A DNA stretch of 64,000 nucleotides from Aquipuribacter hungaricus (GCF_042663885.1 NZ_JBHSXV010000001.1), one strand, 5' to 3'; numbered from the stretch's first letter, positions 1 through 8,365 are shown. The notes: generated by a model not told the origin, from the letters alone. A program made the numbers and translations.

Positions 1-160
1 CGCCGTCGAGGCCGCGTCGGGTACCGAGGCAGGCCGGGACGGCTCCGGCGGTGCGTTGCTGCCGGTCCTCGTGGGGGCGGCGTCCCTGCTCGCCGCCCTG
101 CTCGTGGCCCTCGTGCTCTGGGGCTGGCGGACGACACGCTCCGGCGCGCGGACCGGCTGA
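1..160 (+). CDS. C-terminal end of a membrane-anchored protein (partial)
   Basis: The first 160 bases hold an open frame read from base 2 that ends in TGA at 158-160; the start lies outside the window. The visible 52 residues show a Gly/Ser/Ala-rich stretch, one hydrophobic helix beginning LLPVLVGAASLLAALL and a short positively charged tail (RTTRSGARTG). That is the pattern of a protein exported and held by a C-terminal transmembrane anchor with the tail in the cytoplasm. CopC/YcnJ-like and other exported actinobacterial proteins end this way, but nothing here identifies the family. Confidence 0.6.
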   Translation, partial: AVEAASGTEAGRDGSGGALLPVLVGAASLLAALLVALVLWGWRTTRSGARTG

Positions 161-197
161 GCGTGGGCTCCCTCTCGTCGGTCGACGCCCCCGGCTT

Positions 198-1358
198 CTA
201 GCCCCCGGTGACCGCGGCGGCCAGGGCCGCGACGACGGCGGCGAGCGAGACCGCCACCGCCGCGACGGCCGGGCGGTACCAGCGCGGGAGCGGGGAGCCG
301 GACCGCTGTGCCCTCGCGGCCGGCTGCGGCGGTGGGCCGGTCGGGCCCGGCAGAGCGACCGGCGCCGGAGCCGGTGCCGGCGGAGAGACCGTCGCCGTGG
401 GCGCTGTCCCGCCCCGGCTGTCGTCCGGTCCCCCGGGCCCCCAGCCCTCCGGCAGCGGCGGCAGCTGCCGGAGCACCTCGAGAGGATCTCCGCCCGCGTC
501 GCGCAGGGGCCGTCGCAGCAGGTCCTCGGAGCCCGCGGCCGCGTGCAGCAGCCGGGCCCTCGCCTCCCCCGCACCGGGCGGGCGCCGGGCGGGGTCGACC
601 TCCAGCAGCGACCGCACCACCGCGCGCACGGGCCACGGCGCCGCCGTGGCCTCGAGCCGGCCGACCACGTCGTCAGACCCGTCCTTCGGTCCCGGACGCA
701 GCCCGGTGAGGGCCTCCACGGCCACCACCCCGGCGGCGTAGAGGTCGGACGCGGGGGCGGGGTCGTCGCCCCGGAGCAGCTCGGGGGCGAGGTACCCGGG
801 CGTCCCGACCACCTCGCCGGTGCTCGTGAGCCGGGGCAGGTCGGCGCGGACCGCGACGCCGAAGTCGGACAGCAGCAGGTGCGGGCGCCCGGTGCCGGTG
901 GCCCGCAGCAGCAGGTTGGCCGGGGTGACGTCGCGGTGCACGACCCCGGCCTCGTGCACCGCGCCGAGCGCCTCGAGCAGCTGGTCCAGCAGCTCGACGA
1001 CCGCGGCGGCCGGCAGCGCGCCGTGGTCGCCGACCAGGTCGGCGACCGACCCGCCGTCGACGAGCTCCATGGTGAACAGGACCCGGTCGTCGTCGGCCGT
1101 CCAGCCGAGCGGGGTCAGCACGTGCGGGTCGCGCACCCGGGTGCTCTGCTCGGCCACGAACCGCAGGAGCGAGTCGGCCCGGGCGTGGCGCAGGACCTTG
1201 GCCGCGACGTAGCGGGCCTCCCGGGTGTCCCACACCCGCCACACCGAGCCCATCCCGCCCGAGCCGAGCAGGTCAACGAAGCGGTAGCGGCCCGCGAAGG
1301 CCGGTGCCGCGGCGCCGGCCGGGGCACCGACGGCTCCGGGCTCGGGCGCGGCGCTCAC
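198..1358 (-). CDS. Serine/threonine protein kinase with C-terminal membrane helix
   Basis: This 386-residue protein is a Hanks-type kinase. The glycine loop GSGGMGSV is at 32-39, the ATP lysine in VAAKVL at about 54, the catalytic HRD at 141-143 and DFG at 165-167. A Pro/Ala-rich linker leads to one hydrophobic segment at about 362-384 and then the end, so unlike PknB-type kinases there is no extracellular PASTA or sensor domain. The GTG start overlaps the stop of the upstream XRE gene (GTGA), implying translational coupling. Substrates cannot be read from sequence. The usual activation-segment threonine region (TSTGEVVGTPGYLAPE) is present, so it should be active. Confidence 0.93.
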   Translation of the reverse strand: MSAAPEPGAVGAPAGAAAPAFAGRYRFVDLLGSGGMGSVWRVWDTREARYVAAKVLRHARADSLLRFVAEQSTRVRDPHVLTPLGWTADDDRVLFTMELVDGGSVADLVGDHGALPAAAVVELLDQLLEALGAVHEAGVVHRDVTPANLLLRATGTGRPHLLLSDFGVAVRADLPRLTSTGEVVGTPGYLAPELLRGDDPAPASDLYAAGVVAVEALTGLRPGPKDGSDDVVGRLEATAAPWPVRAVVRSLLEVDPARRPPGAGEARARLLHAAAGSEDLLRRPLRDAGGDPLEVLRQLPPLPEGWGPGGPDDSRGGTAPTATVSPPAPAPAPVALPGPTGPPPQPAARAQRSGSPLPRWYRPAVAAVAVSLAAVVAALAAAVTGG

Positions 1359-1825
1359 GCCCCGGCGGCCGCGCGCAGCACGCGCGCCAGGTCCGGCGCC
1401 TCGGCCTCCGCGGCGTCGGCGAGGCGGCGCAGCACCGGTGCGGACGCCAGGCGGGCCAGGCCCGCCCGCACCAGCTCGTCGTCCCCCGGCCCCGCACCGC
1501 CGGACCGGGCGAAGGCGGTCGTGTCCGCCCGGACCGTCTCGGCCTGCGCCAGGGCCTCGGCCGGGGTGCTGGAGCCGGCCCGCACCTCCCCCGCCAGGTC
1601 CATGAGCTGCGCCAGGCGGTGCGCCGCGGCAGGGTTGCCGATCTTGGCGCGCTGCCCGTTGCGCAGCTGGCTCACCATCGCCGGCGACAGCCCGAGCAGC
1701 CGGGCCAGCGCGGCCTGGGTCACCTGCAGGCTGGTGCACAGGTCCTCGAAGACCTCGGCCAGCGGGGCGCCGTACCAGTCACGCTGCTGCTCGAGCGTCC
1801 GCGCCGGGGCCTCCACGGCGCACAT
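1355..1825 (-). CDS. XRE-family helix-turn-helix regulator
   Basis: A protein of about 156 residues with an N-terminal helix-turn-helix at about 34-58 (LQVTQAALARLLGLSPAMVS) of the Cro/C1 type, followed by an Ala-rich helical region with no recognised ligand domain. The ATG at 1825 is preferred because upstream in-frame starts run into the divergent DUF4191 promoter. It is the first gene of a two-gene unit with the kinase, overlapping it by 4 bases, so the pair probably forms one regulatory module. Whether the kinase phosphorylates this regulator is inference only. Confidence 0.85.
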   Translation of the reverse strand: MCAVEAPARTLEQQRDWYGAPLAEVFEDLCTSLQVTQAALARLLGLSPAMVSQLRNGQRAKIGNPAAAHRLAQLMDLAGEVRAGSSTPAEALAQAETVRADTTAFARSGGAGPGDDELVRAGLARLASAPVLRRLADAAEAEAPDLARVLRAAAGA

Positions 1826-1864
1826 GCTAGGCGGGGGCCGACCGGGGCACCGGCCGTGCCGCCC

Positions 1865-1870
1865 TATCCT
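1865..1870 (+). promoter_or_regulatory. -10-like hexamer TATCCT of a probably leaderless gene
   Basis: TATCCT lies 7 nt before the ATG at 1878, with no Shine-Dalgarno sequence between. Transcription would start at or next to the start codon. Confidence 0.5.
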
Positions 1871-1877
1871 CGACGCC

Positions 1878-2594
1878 ATGGCCCGCACTGGCAGCTCCGC
1901 CGCGTCCGACGCCGCCCCCGCGAAGAAGCAGGGCCGCCTCCGCCAGTTCGCGGCCGTCTACAGGATGACCGCGCAGTACGACCGGCCCGCCCCGCTGTGG
2001 GTGCTGGGCTCGGCGCTGCTCGTGCTGCTCGTCGGCCTCGGCCTCACGTTCCTGCTCGCCGACGGCCTGTTCAGCCGCATCCTCGGCAGCATCTCCTCGG
2101 TGCTCGCCGCGGTGCTGGTCGGCCTCGTCGTGCTCACCCGCCGCGCGGACAAGGCGCTGTTCGCCCAGGTCGACGGCCGGCAGGGCGCCACCGCGATCGT
2201 CATGCAGCAGCTGCGGCGCGGCTGGGTGACGTCGGAGGAGCCCGTCGGCGCCGACCCCCGCACCAAGGACCTCGTGTTCCGTGCCGTCGGCCGCCCGGGC
2301 ATCGTCCTGCTCGTCGAGGGCCCGCTGCCGCGCACGTTCCGCCTGGCCGACGGGGAGAAGAAGCGCCACACCCGGGTCGCCTCCGGCGTGCCGGTGCACG
2401 TCATCCATGTCGGCAACGGCGAGGGCCAGGTCCCGCTGCGGAAGGTGTCGCGCCGGATGATGCGGCTGCCGCGAACCCTCACCCCGTCCGAGGTGAGCGC
2501 CGTCGCCAAGCGGATGCAGGCCCTCGGCGGCCTCCGCGCCTCGGTCCCCAAGGGCATCGACCCGACCCGCGCCCGGGCGAGCCGCGGCCGCTGA
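1878..2594 (+). CDS. DUF4191 membrane protein
   Basis: 238 residues with a basic cytoplasmic N-terminus, two adjacent transmembrane helices (about 45-65 and 72-92) and a soluble C-terminal domain of about 140 residues. Sequence and neighbourhood match DUF4191, an actinobacterial family that usually lies beside an RDD protein and glutamine synthetase, as here. Function is unknown. Helix spacing implies a hairpin in the membrane with the C-terminal domain in the cytoplasm. The start has no Shine-Dalgarno but a -10-like hexamer directly upstream. Confidence 0.85.
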   Translation: MARTGSSAASDAAPAKKQGRLRQFAAVYRMTAQYDRPAPLWVLGSALLVLLVGLGLTFLLADGLFSRILGSISSVLAAVLVGLVVLTRRADKALFAQVDGRQGATAIVMQQLRRGWVTSEEPVGADPRTKDLVFRAVGRPGIVLLVEGPLPRTFRLADGEKKRHTRVASGVPVHVIHVGNGEGQVPLRKVSRRMMRLPRTLTPSEVSAVAKRMQALGGLRASVPKGIDPTRARASRGR

Positions 2595-2617
2595 GGCCCG
2601 GGCGGGGGACGACCGCC

Positions 2618-3073
2618 CTACCGGCGGACGACGACCGTGCCGGCGGCGCGGTCGTGCAGACCCCGGCCGTCGTCGTCGGTGACCACGGCCGGGATGACGA
2701 GCACGAGCAGCAGCGTGCGGACGAGCGCGGCGAGCGGTCTGGCATGGCCGCCCAGCGGGCGCTCCACCCGCAGGCCGAGCAGGCGGTGCCCGGGCCCGTA
2801 GCCGAGCGTGCCGACGAGCAGGACCTGTACCACGCCGAAGACGAGCAGGGGCGCCCACGACGACAGCTGCGGCAGCAGCGTCTGACCGACGAGCAGGGCC
2901 AGCAGCCAGTCCACGAGCAGGGCGGCGGAGCGCCGGGTGAGCGGCGCGACCGAGCCGCTGCCGCCGGGGGGACGGCCGAGCCGCTGGCCGGCGAACTCCT
3001 GGGTGCTCTCCCGCCGGCCGCCGGGGCCGTCGAGCCAGCCCCCGAGCGCCGCCCGTCCGCCGTCGTCAGCCAC
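2618..3073 (-). CDS. RDD family membrane protein
   Basis: 151 residues. The RDD domain begins after about residue 40 with TRRSAALLVDWLLALL; the signature Arg and Asp are in that first helix, and two more helices follow (PLLVFGVVQVLLVGTLGYG and LAALVRTLLLVLVIPAVV). RDD proteins are small integral membrane proteins, some linked to transport, mostly uncharacterised. It converges on DUF4191 and is transcribed away from glnA1. The GTG start at 3073 has TAGGCT six bases upstream and no Shine-Dalgarno, so it is probably leaderless. Confidence 0.88.
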   Translation of the reverse strand: MADDGGRAALGGWLDGPGGRRESTQEFAGQRLGRPPGGSGSVAPLTRRSAALLVDWLLALLVGQTLLPQLSSWAPLLVFGVVQVLLVGTLGYGPGHRLLGLRVERPLGGHARPLAALVRTLLLVLVIPAVVTDDDGRGLHDRAAGTVVVRR

Positions 3074-3079
3074 GGGACG

Positions 3080-3085
3080 AGCCTA
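3080..3085 (-). promoter_or_regulatory. -10-like hexamer TAGGCT for the RDD gene
   Basis: On the minus strand TAGGCT ends 6 nt before the GTG start at 3073, the spacing expected of a leaderless transcript. Confidence 0.5.
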
Positions 3086-3181
3086 CGTCGCCGCCCGGAC
3101 GCCGACGCGGCGCGGTCGCCGTGGCACCCGGCGTGACGGCGGTCGCCCACGTCATATGGTCGTGACGTGCACCTCGGTCTC

Positions 3182-3219
3182 GTCACATGCGCGAAACACG
3201 AGGGACACGGCGGCGACAC
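3182..3219. promoter_or_regulatory. Candidate GlnR box upstream of glnA1
   Basis: Four half-sites sit at exact 11-base steps: GTCAC (3182-3186), GAAAC (3193-3197), GACAC (3204-3208) and GACAC (3215-3219), each separated by 6 bases. This matches the known actinobacterial GlnR architecture of gTnAC-n6-GaAAC repeated twice; the first pair fits perfectly and the second is weaker. It lies about 80-120 bases before the glnA1 start, where GlnR activates glnA in Streptomyces and relatives. Binding is inferred, and GlnR itself is not in the window. Confidence 0.6.
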
Positions 3220-3301
3220 GGCTGCCGCCTAGCGTGCTCGCGACGCACGGGCCGCCCGTGCCTGCCAGACCTGCCATCCCCAGCCAGCGACAGGAGAACC
3301 G

Positions 3302-4726
3302 ATGTTCAGCTCCCCGGAAGAGGTCCTGCGGTACATCGCCGACGAGGGCGTCGAGTTCGTCGACATCCGCTTCATCGACCTCCCCGGCATCATGCAGCAC
3401 TTCACGATGCCTGCCGCCGCGTTCGACGCCTCGGCCTTCGAGGACGGCCAGATGTTCGACGGCTCGTCGATCCGCGGTTTCCAGGCCATCCACGAGTCCG
3501 ACATGAAGCTGATCCCGGACCCCGCGACGGCCTACATCGACCCGTACCGGGCCGCCAAGACCCTGGTCGTCACGCACTCCATCGTCGACCCGTTCACCTC
3601 CGAGCCCTACAGCCGCGACCCGCGCCAGATCGCCGCCAAGGCCGAGGCGTACCTCAAGGGCACCGGCATCGCCGACACCTGCTACTTCGGCGCCGAGGCC
3701 GAGTTCTACGTCTTCGACGACGTGCGCTTCGAGACCAAGCCGAACACCGGCTACTACGAGATCGACTCCATCGAGGCGCAGTGGAACACCGCGCGCCAGG
3801 AGGAGGGCGGCAACCGGGGCTACAAGACCCGCTACAAGAGCGGCTACTTCCCTGTCTCCCCCACCGACCACCAGGCCGACCTGCGCGACGAGATGATGAA
3901 GACGCTCCAGTCGGTCGGGCTGGAGCTGGAGCGGGGCCACCACGAGGTCGGCGCGGCCGGCCAGGCCGAGATCAACTACCGCTTCAACACGCTGCTCCAC
4001 GCCGGCGACGACCTCATGAAGTTCAAGTACGTCATCAAGAACACGGCGTGGAAGAACGGCAAGACCGCGACCTTCATGCCGAAGCCCGTCTTCGGCGACA
4101 ACGGCTCGGGCATGCACGCCCACCAGTCGCTGTGGAAGGACGGCGAGCCGCTGTTCTACGACGAGGCCGGCTACGGCGGCCTGTCGGACATGGCCCGCTG
4201 GTACATCGGCGGGCTGCTCGCCCACGCACCCGCGGTGCTGGCCTTCACCAACCCGACGGTCAACAGCTACCACCGCCTCGTGCCCGGCTTCGAGGCGCCG
4301 GTCAACCTCGTGTACTCCGCGCGCAACCGCTCCGCCGCGATCCGCATCCCCATCACGGGCAGCTCCCCCAAGGCCAAGCGCATCGAGTTCCGCGCGCCCG
4401 ACCCGTCGAGCAACCCGTACCTGGCCTTCTCCGCGATGCTCATGGCAGGCCTCGACGGCATCAAGAACCGCACCGAGCCCCCGGCGCCGGTCGACAAGGA
4501 CCTGTACGAGCTCCCGCCGGAGGAGCACGCCAACATCGCCCAGGTGCCGACCACGCTGCCCGAGGTCCTCAAGGCCCTCGAGGCGGACCACGACTTCCTC
4601 ACCGAGGGCGACGTGTTCACCCCCGACCTCATCGAGACCTGGGTCGACTGGAAGCGGCAGAACGAGATCCTCCCGATCCAGAGCCGGCCGCACCCGCACG
4701 AGTTCGAGCTGTACTACGACATCTGA
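3302..4726 (+). CDS. glnA: Type I glutamine synthetase (adenylylation-regulated)
   Basis: Catalyses ATP-dependent glutamine formation from glutamate and ammonia as a cytoplasmic dodecamer. The 474-residue length is usual for GSI-beta. Visible motifs are FDGSSIRGFQ, the metal and substrate motifs EAEFYVF and NGSGMHAH, the ammonia-site segment NPTVNSYHRLVPGFEAP and the C-terminal NPYLAFSAMLMAG. The adenylylation site KDLYELPPEE is present with the tyrosine at about 402, so GlnE (21.1-24.1 kb) should modify it. An AGGAG ribosome site precedes the ATG. A GlnR-like box lies upstream and a strong hairpin downstream, suggesting a monocistronic nitrogen-controlled unit. Confidence 0.97.
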   Translation: MFSSPEEVLRYIADEGVEFVDIRFIDLPGIMQHFTMPAAAFDASAFEDGQMFDGSSIRGFQAIHESDMKLIPDPATAYIDPYRAAKTLVVTHSIVDPFTSEPYSRDPRQIAAKAEAYLKGTGIADTCYFGAEAEFYVFDDVRFETKPNTGYYEIDSIEAQWNTARQEEGGNRGYKTRYKSGYFPVSPTDHQADLRDEMMKTLQSVGLELERGHHEVGAAGQAEINYRFNTLLHAGDDLMKFKYVIKNTAWKNGKTATFMPKPVFGDNGSGMHAHQSLWKDGEPLFYDEAGYGGLSDMARWYIGGLLAHAPAVLAFTNPTVNSYHRLVPGFEAPVNLVYSARNRSAAIRIPITGSSPKAKRIEFRAPDPSSNPYLAFSAMLMAGLDGIKNRTEPPAPVDKDLYELPPEEHANIAQVPTTLPEVLKALEADHDFLTEGDVFTPDLIETWVDWKRQNEILPIQSRPHPHEFELYYDI

Positions 4727-4777
4727 TCCTGAGATCTGATCCGTGACGGGCCCGCGGGGGCCGGCACGGCGCACCAC

Positions 4778-4807
4778 GGAGGCGGGTCCCGGCCGGGGCC
4801 CGCCTCC
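4778..4807 (+). terminator. Hairpin terminator after glnA1
   Basis: Arms GGAGGCGGGTCCC (4778-4790) and GGGGCCCGCCTCC (4795-4807) pair over 13 bp with one G-U and a 4-base loop. There is no T tract, as is common for GC-rich actinobacterial terminators. Confidence 0.65.
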
Positions 4808-4867
4808 GGCGCGTCCACGGGGGGGCTCTGCCACAGTGACCGTCCACGACCACGACGGGGGCACGGG

Positions 4868-5464
4868 ATGGACCAGGGGCTGCAGGGCGTCGAGCGGTTC
4901 GCCGTGACGCAGAGGATCACGCTGGCGGTCAACCGGTACGACGTCCGGGCGGTGGCCGAGGACGGGAGCCCGGGTGCCCTGCTGGCCACCGCGCAGCAGA
5001 AGCGGCTGGCGTTCAAGGAGCAGGTGACCTTCTACGCCGACGAGGCGCGGACGGTGCCGGTCTTCTCCTTCCGCGCCCGGAAGCGGCTCGACCTGGGCAG
5101 CGGCTACGACGTCGTCGACGCGGCCGGCGTCCCGCTCGGCTCGTTCCGCAAGGACCTCGGCCGCTCGCTGCTGCGGTCCACCTGGCACCTGGAGGGTGCG
5201 GGCGTCACCGCGACGGGGACCGAGCGCAACGCCACCGTCGCCGTCCTGCGACGGGTGTGGGGCCTGCTGCCGGTGGTCGGCGAGGTGCCCGTGCCGTTCG
5301 TCTTCCACTTCGACTTCGTCGACGCCGGCGGGCAGGTCGTGCTCAGCTCGGTGCGGCGGCGCTCGGTGCGCGACCGGTACGACGTCACCGTCCCCGGCGG
5401 CCGGGTCGACGGCCGGCTGGCCGCGGCCATGGCCGTCGCGCTGGACGCGCTGCAGGACCGCTGA
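4868..5464 (+). CDS. LURP-one-related (scramblase-like fold) protein
   Basis: 198 residues without signal peptide or obvious membrane helix. The repeated beta-strand pattern, with lines such as LAFKEQVTFYADEARTVPVF and LLRSTWHLEGAGVTATGTER, resembles the LURP-one/phospholipid-scramblase-like Tubby-related fold found as single-domain proteins in actinobacteria. Biochemical function in bacteria is unknown; membrane or lipid association is a guess from plant and animal relatives. The ATG at 4868 follows a G-rich ribosome site. The next gene begins 5 bases after the stop, so the two are probably cotranscribed. Confidence 0.6.
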   Translation: MDQGLQGVERFAVTQRITLAVNRYDVRAVAEDGSPGALLATAQQKRLAFKEQVTFYADEARTVPVFSFRARKRLDLGSGYDVVDAAGVPLGSFRKDLGRSLLRSTWHLEGAGVTATGTERNATVAVLRRVWGLLPVVGEVPVPFVFHFDFVDAGGQVVLSSVRRRSVRDRYDVTVPGGRVDGRLAAAMAVALDALQDR

Positions 5465-5469
5465 GGCCC

Positions 5470-6129
5470 GTGCGGGCCGCGCCGGACGACCTCGGGCACC
5501 GCACCGCCGCGAACCGGCGGGCGGTCGCCGACCTGGTCGCCACCCTGGACGAGGACCAGCTGCGGGGGCCGAGCCTGTGCGCCGGGTGGACCTGCCGCGA
5601 CGTCGTCGGCCACCTCCTGGTCTGCATCGAGATGTCGGTGCCCCGCTTCCTGCTCGAGGTCGCCCGCGACCGGGGCCGGGCCGACGCGGCGTCGGACCGC
5701 CTCGCCCGGGCCCGCGCCGCCCGGCCGGTCGGGGAGCTGGTCGAGGTGCTGCGCCGGCGCAGCGGCGACGCGGTGAGCCAGCCGGGCGTCGGGCCGCACG
5801 GGCCGTTCGCCGACTCCTGCATCCACCTGCGCGACATCGCCGTGCCGCTCGGCCTCGCCGCGACCCCGCCCGTGGCGGACTGGACGGTCGTGCTGGCGTT
5901 CCTCGTCACGCCCCGGGCCCGTGCCGCCGGGTTCCTGCCGCGGGGCCGGCTGGACGGCCTGCGCCTGGAGGCGGACGACACCGGGTGGTCCGCCGGCGAC
6001 GGGGCTCTGGTCAGCGGCAGCAGCGAGGCGCTCGCCCTCGTCGTCTCCGGCCGGCCGGCCGGGCTGGACGGGGTCACCGGACCGGGTGCCGCCCTGCTGC
6101 GCGACCGGGTGACGCCGGGGAATGGTTGA
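5470..6129 (+). CDS. Maleylpyruvate isomerase-family (DinB-like) mycothiol-dependent enzyme
   Basis: 219 residues. The N-terminal part (HRTAANRRAVADLVATL, then LCAGWTCRDVVGHLLVCIEM) matches the MDMPI_N/DinB-like four-helix domain, in which the conserved W-x-x-R-D-V-x-x-H line carries a metal-binding histidine. The family includes mycothiol-dependent maleylpyruvate isomerases and many unassigned detoxification enzymes. The GTG start is 5 bases after the preceding stop. No substrate can be named, and the surroundings show no aromatic-degradation genes, so a true maleylpyruvate role is unlikely. Confidence 0.75.
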   Translation: MRAAPDDLGHRTAANRRAVADLVATLDEDQLRGPSLCAGWTCRDVVGHLLVCIEMSVPRFLLEVARDRGRADAASDRLARARAARPVGELVEVLRRRSGDAVSQPGVGPHGPFADSCIHLRDIAVPLGLAATPPVADWTVVLAFLVTPRARAAGFLPRGRLDGLRLEADDTGWSAGDGALVSGSSEALALVVSGRPAGLDGVTGPGAALLRDRVTPGNG

Positions 6130-6138
6130 TGCGTCAAC
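6125..6138. promoter_or_regulatory. Small dyad before the nitroreductase gene
   Basis: GTTGA and TCAAC arms flank a 4-base centre (6125-6129, 6134-6138), partly overlapping the stop of the upstream gene and 16 bases before the GTG at 6154. It resembles a compact MarR-type operator in form; no regulator is encoded nearby, so this is weak. Confidence 0.25.
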
Positions 6139-6153
6139 GGGATTGACCGGTGC

Positions 6154-6753
6154 GTGACGACGACCACCGCCAGCCCCCGCCCCGCCGTGACCGACGCCGA
6201 GCTGCACCCGCTGCTCGCCGGGCGGTGGAGCACCCGTGCCTTCGACCCCGCGCACGCGCTGTCCGCCGCGCAGACCACGGCGCTGCTCGAGGCCGCCCGG
6301 TGGACCCCCAGCGCGTCCAACACCCAGCCCTGGCGCTTCGCTGTCACCCACCGCGGCACGCCGGCCCACGAGGCCGTGCTGGCCACCCTCGCCCCCGGCA
6401 ACCAGACCTGGGCGGACGCCGCCTCGGCGTTCGTCGTGGCGGCCGCGGTGACCGTCGGCCCGGACGGCGACGAGCGCCCGTGGGCGGTCTACGACACCGG
6501 CCAGGCCGTCGCCCACCTCACGGTGCAGGCCGAGCACGAGGGGCTCGCGGTGCACCAGATCGGCGGCTTCGACCGGGCGGCGCTGGCGGCGGTCCTCGAC
6601 GGGCCCGCCGCCGCCGTCCCCCTGGTCGTCCTCGCGGTGGGGCGCCACGACCCGACGGTCGCCCTGCCCGAGCCGTTCGCGTCCCGCGAGACCGCCGAGC
6701 GGACCCGGCTGCCGCTGGCGTCGCTGGTCGTCGAGGTCCGGCCCGCCGCCTGA
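6154..6753 (+). CDS. Nitroreductase-family flavoprotein
   Basis: 199 residues of the FMN-dependent nitroreductase fold. The N-terminal FMN contact region is RWSTRAFDP, followed by the family line ARWTPSASNTQPWRFAV, and the C-terminal half carries the dimer-interface helices. Members use NAD(P)H to reduce quinones, nitro compounds or related electrophiles as cytoplasmic dimers. The native substrate is not predictable. It stands 24 bases after the DinB-like gene, so the three genes from 4868 may form one transcript, though a dyad precedes this gene. Confidence 0.88.
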   Translation: MTTTTASPRPAVTDAELHPLLAGRWSTRAFDPAHALSAAQTTALLEAARWTPSASNTQPWRFAVTHRGTPAHEAVLATLAPGNQTWADAASAFVVAAAVTVGPDGDERPWAVYDTGQAVAHLTVQAEHEGLAVHQIGGFDRAALAAVLDGPAAAVPLVVLAVGRHDPTVALPEPFASRETAERTRLPLASLVVEVRPAA

Positions 6754-6769
6754 CGCGCCGAGGCCCCGC

Positions 6770-8365
6770 TCAGCGAGCGTCGAGGACGACGTCGGCGACC
6801 CGCACCCCCTCGCCGATCGCGGTGACGCAGAACCGGTCGGCACCGCCCTCGGCGCGCAGCGTGACGAGCTCGTAGCCGGCGGAGGCGACCTCGACGACCG
6901 TGCCGCCCAGCTCCACGCGGGCGCGCCCGGACACGGCGACCGCGCACTCGACGGGACCCGCGCCACCCCAGGCGTGGACCACGGTCTCGCCCGCGGACAG
7001 GACGTGCTCGCGCTCGTCGTCCAGGTGGGAGGCCAGCGTCGTCCGGAGCACCTGCGCGCCGGCCAGCACCGGGCGGGCTCTGCCCGTGCGGGAGGAGACG
7101 ACCGCCCCGTCCACCCGCACGACGAGGCTGCTGCCGTCGTGCCGGGCCTCGACGAGGCGGACCCCGCCGCCCAGGACGACGGGCAGGCCGTCGACGGTCA
7201 GGGCGTCCCCGCGCACCCAGGCGCGCAGGTGGAACGCGGCCACGGCCGGGTCGTGGACCGCCGCCGGGGGCAGGGGCTGGGCGTCGCGCGACGGGGTGGT
7301 CGGGCGGACGGCGCCACGGCCGAGCTGCGGTCCGTCCCCGGCCCAGTAGAGCCGGTCGGCGTGGACCTTGCGGCCGAAGCCGTCGCCGACGTAGCCGTGG
7401 TAGACCGCGTACGGCGTGACCCCGTCCGGGGCGACGGTCACGCAGTGGTGGCCCGGGCCGGAGACGTCGCCGCCGCTGGTGAACAGCGGCCGGACGGTCT
7501 CCTTGCGCCAGGGCCCGGCGACGGAGTCGGCCACCGTGACGCCGAGGGCATAGCCGTCGCCGCCGAAGAAGCCGCCGGAGTACATCTGGTAGTACCGGCC
7601 GCGCCGCTTGAGGGTGAACGGCGCCTCGTTCCAGTACTGCTCGGCGTCCGGGCCGGCCTCCCACGGCTCGCTGGGGTAGGCCACCGGGACGGGCGAGCCG
7701 GCGAGACGGCCGTCGGGCAGCACCTCGTCGACGACGTTGCCGCAGCCCAGGGTGCCGTCGGCGTGGCGGGTGTCGTCGTTGCGGACGTTGTAGAACAGCC
7801 AGCGCCGGCCGTCGTCGTCGGTGAACGGGTGCGCGTCGATGGACCACTCGTCCACCAGCGGCTCGTCGTCCCAGGTGTACGGGCCCAGCGGGTGCGGGGC
7901 CCGCGCGACGCCCTGGCGCCGCAGCGTGTCGTCGCCGCCGTCCGCGCCGCACGCCTTGCCCGCGCTGCGGCGGCCGACGCCGGGCCTGGTCGCGGCCACG
8001 TACATGACGAACTCGCCGTCCTGGTGCACGACCTCCGGCGCCCACAGCTCGAGCTGCGCCCAGTGGTCCTCCCCCGCCCCGGTGAGGACGGTGCCGGCCG
8101 GCTCCCAGCGGACCAGGTCCTCGGACACGTAGGCGTCGACGCCCCGCGGCCCGGAGTGGAACAGGTGGTAGACGCCCAGGTGCTCCAGGACGAAGGGGTC
8201 GCCGTGGTCGACGGTCGGGCCGGCGTCGAGCACCGGGTTGCTGAACCCGGGCGCGCGGGGCACGGCGCGCTGCGGCGGCAGGAGCCCGGCGAGACCGGCA
8301 GCGGGGACGGCAGGGGCGGAAGGGGCGGCCGCGGCGTCGGCGTGGGCGGCGGTCGTGCTGGTCAC
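6770..8365 (-). CDS. Glycoside hydrolase family 43 protein (arabinosidase/xylosidase type)
   Basis: 531 residues without a clear signal peptide. The five-bladed propeller occupies about 40-370; the three GH43 acids can be placed at Asp56 (HGDPFVLEH), Asp177 (SIDAHPF) and Glu247 (WNEAPFTL). A C-terminal beta-rich region of about 150 residues follows and may be an accessory sandwich domain. GH43 enzymes release arabinose or xylose from plant hemicellulose side chains; which one cannot be decided here. The next GH43 gene, divergent at 9234, is distant in sequence, so this is not a recent duplication. Confidence 0.88.
   Translation of the reverse strand: MTSTTAAHADAAAAPSAPAVPAAGLAGLLPPQRAVPRAPGFSNPVLDAGPTVDHGDPFVLEHLGVYHLFHSGPRGVDAYVSEDLVRWEPAGTVLTGAGEDHWAQLELWAPEVVHQDGEFVMYVAATRPGVGRRSAGKACGADGGDDTLRRQGVARAPHPLGPYTWDDEPLVDEWSIDAHPFTDDDGRRWLFYNVRNDDTRHADGTLGCGNVVDEVLPDGRLAGSPVPVAYPSEPWEAGPDAEQYWNEAPFTLKRRGRYYQMYSGGFFGGDGYALGVTVADSVAGPWRKETVRPLFTSGGDVSGPGHHCVTVAPDGVTPYAVYHGYVGDGFGRKVHADRLYWAGDGPQLGRGAVRPTTPSRDAQPLPPAAVHDPAVAAFHLRAWVRGDALTVDGLPVVLGGGVRLVEARHDGSSLVVRVDGAVVSSRTGRARPVLAGAQVLRTTLASHLDDEREHVLSAGETVVHAWGGAGPVECAVAVSGRARVELGGTVVEVASAGYELVTLRAEGGADRFCVTAIGEGVRVADVVLDAR

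Noticed and set aside
51..2594. An 847-residue plus-strand frame
   Set aside because: The first 600 residues are antisense to the kinase and XRE genes with shadow-like composition; only the DUF4191 part is real.
3074..3301. A riboswitch upstream of glnA1
   Set aside because: No conserved glutamine or other riboswitch core was recognised; the GlnR-like box explains the region better.
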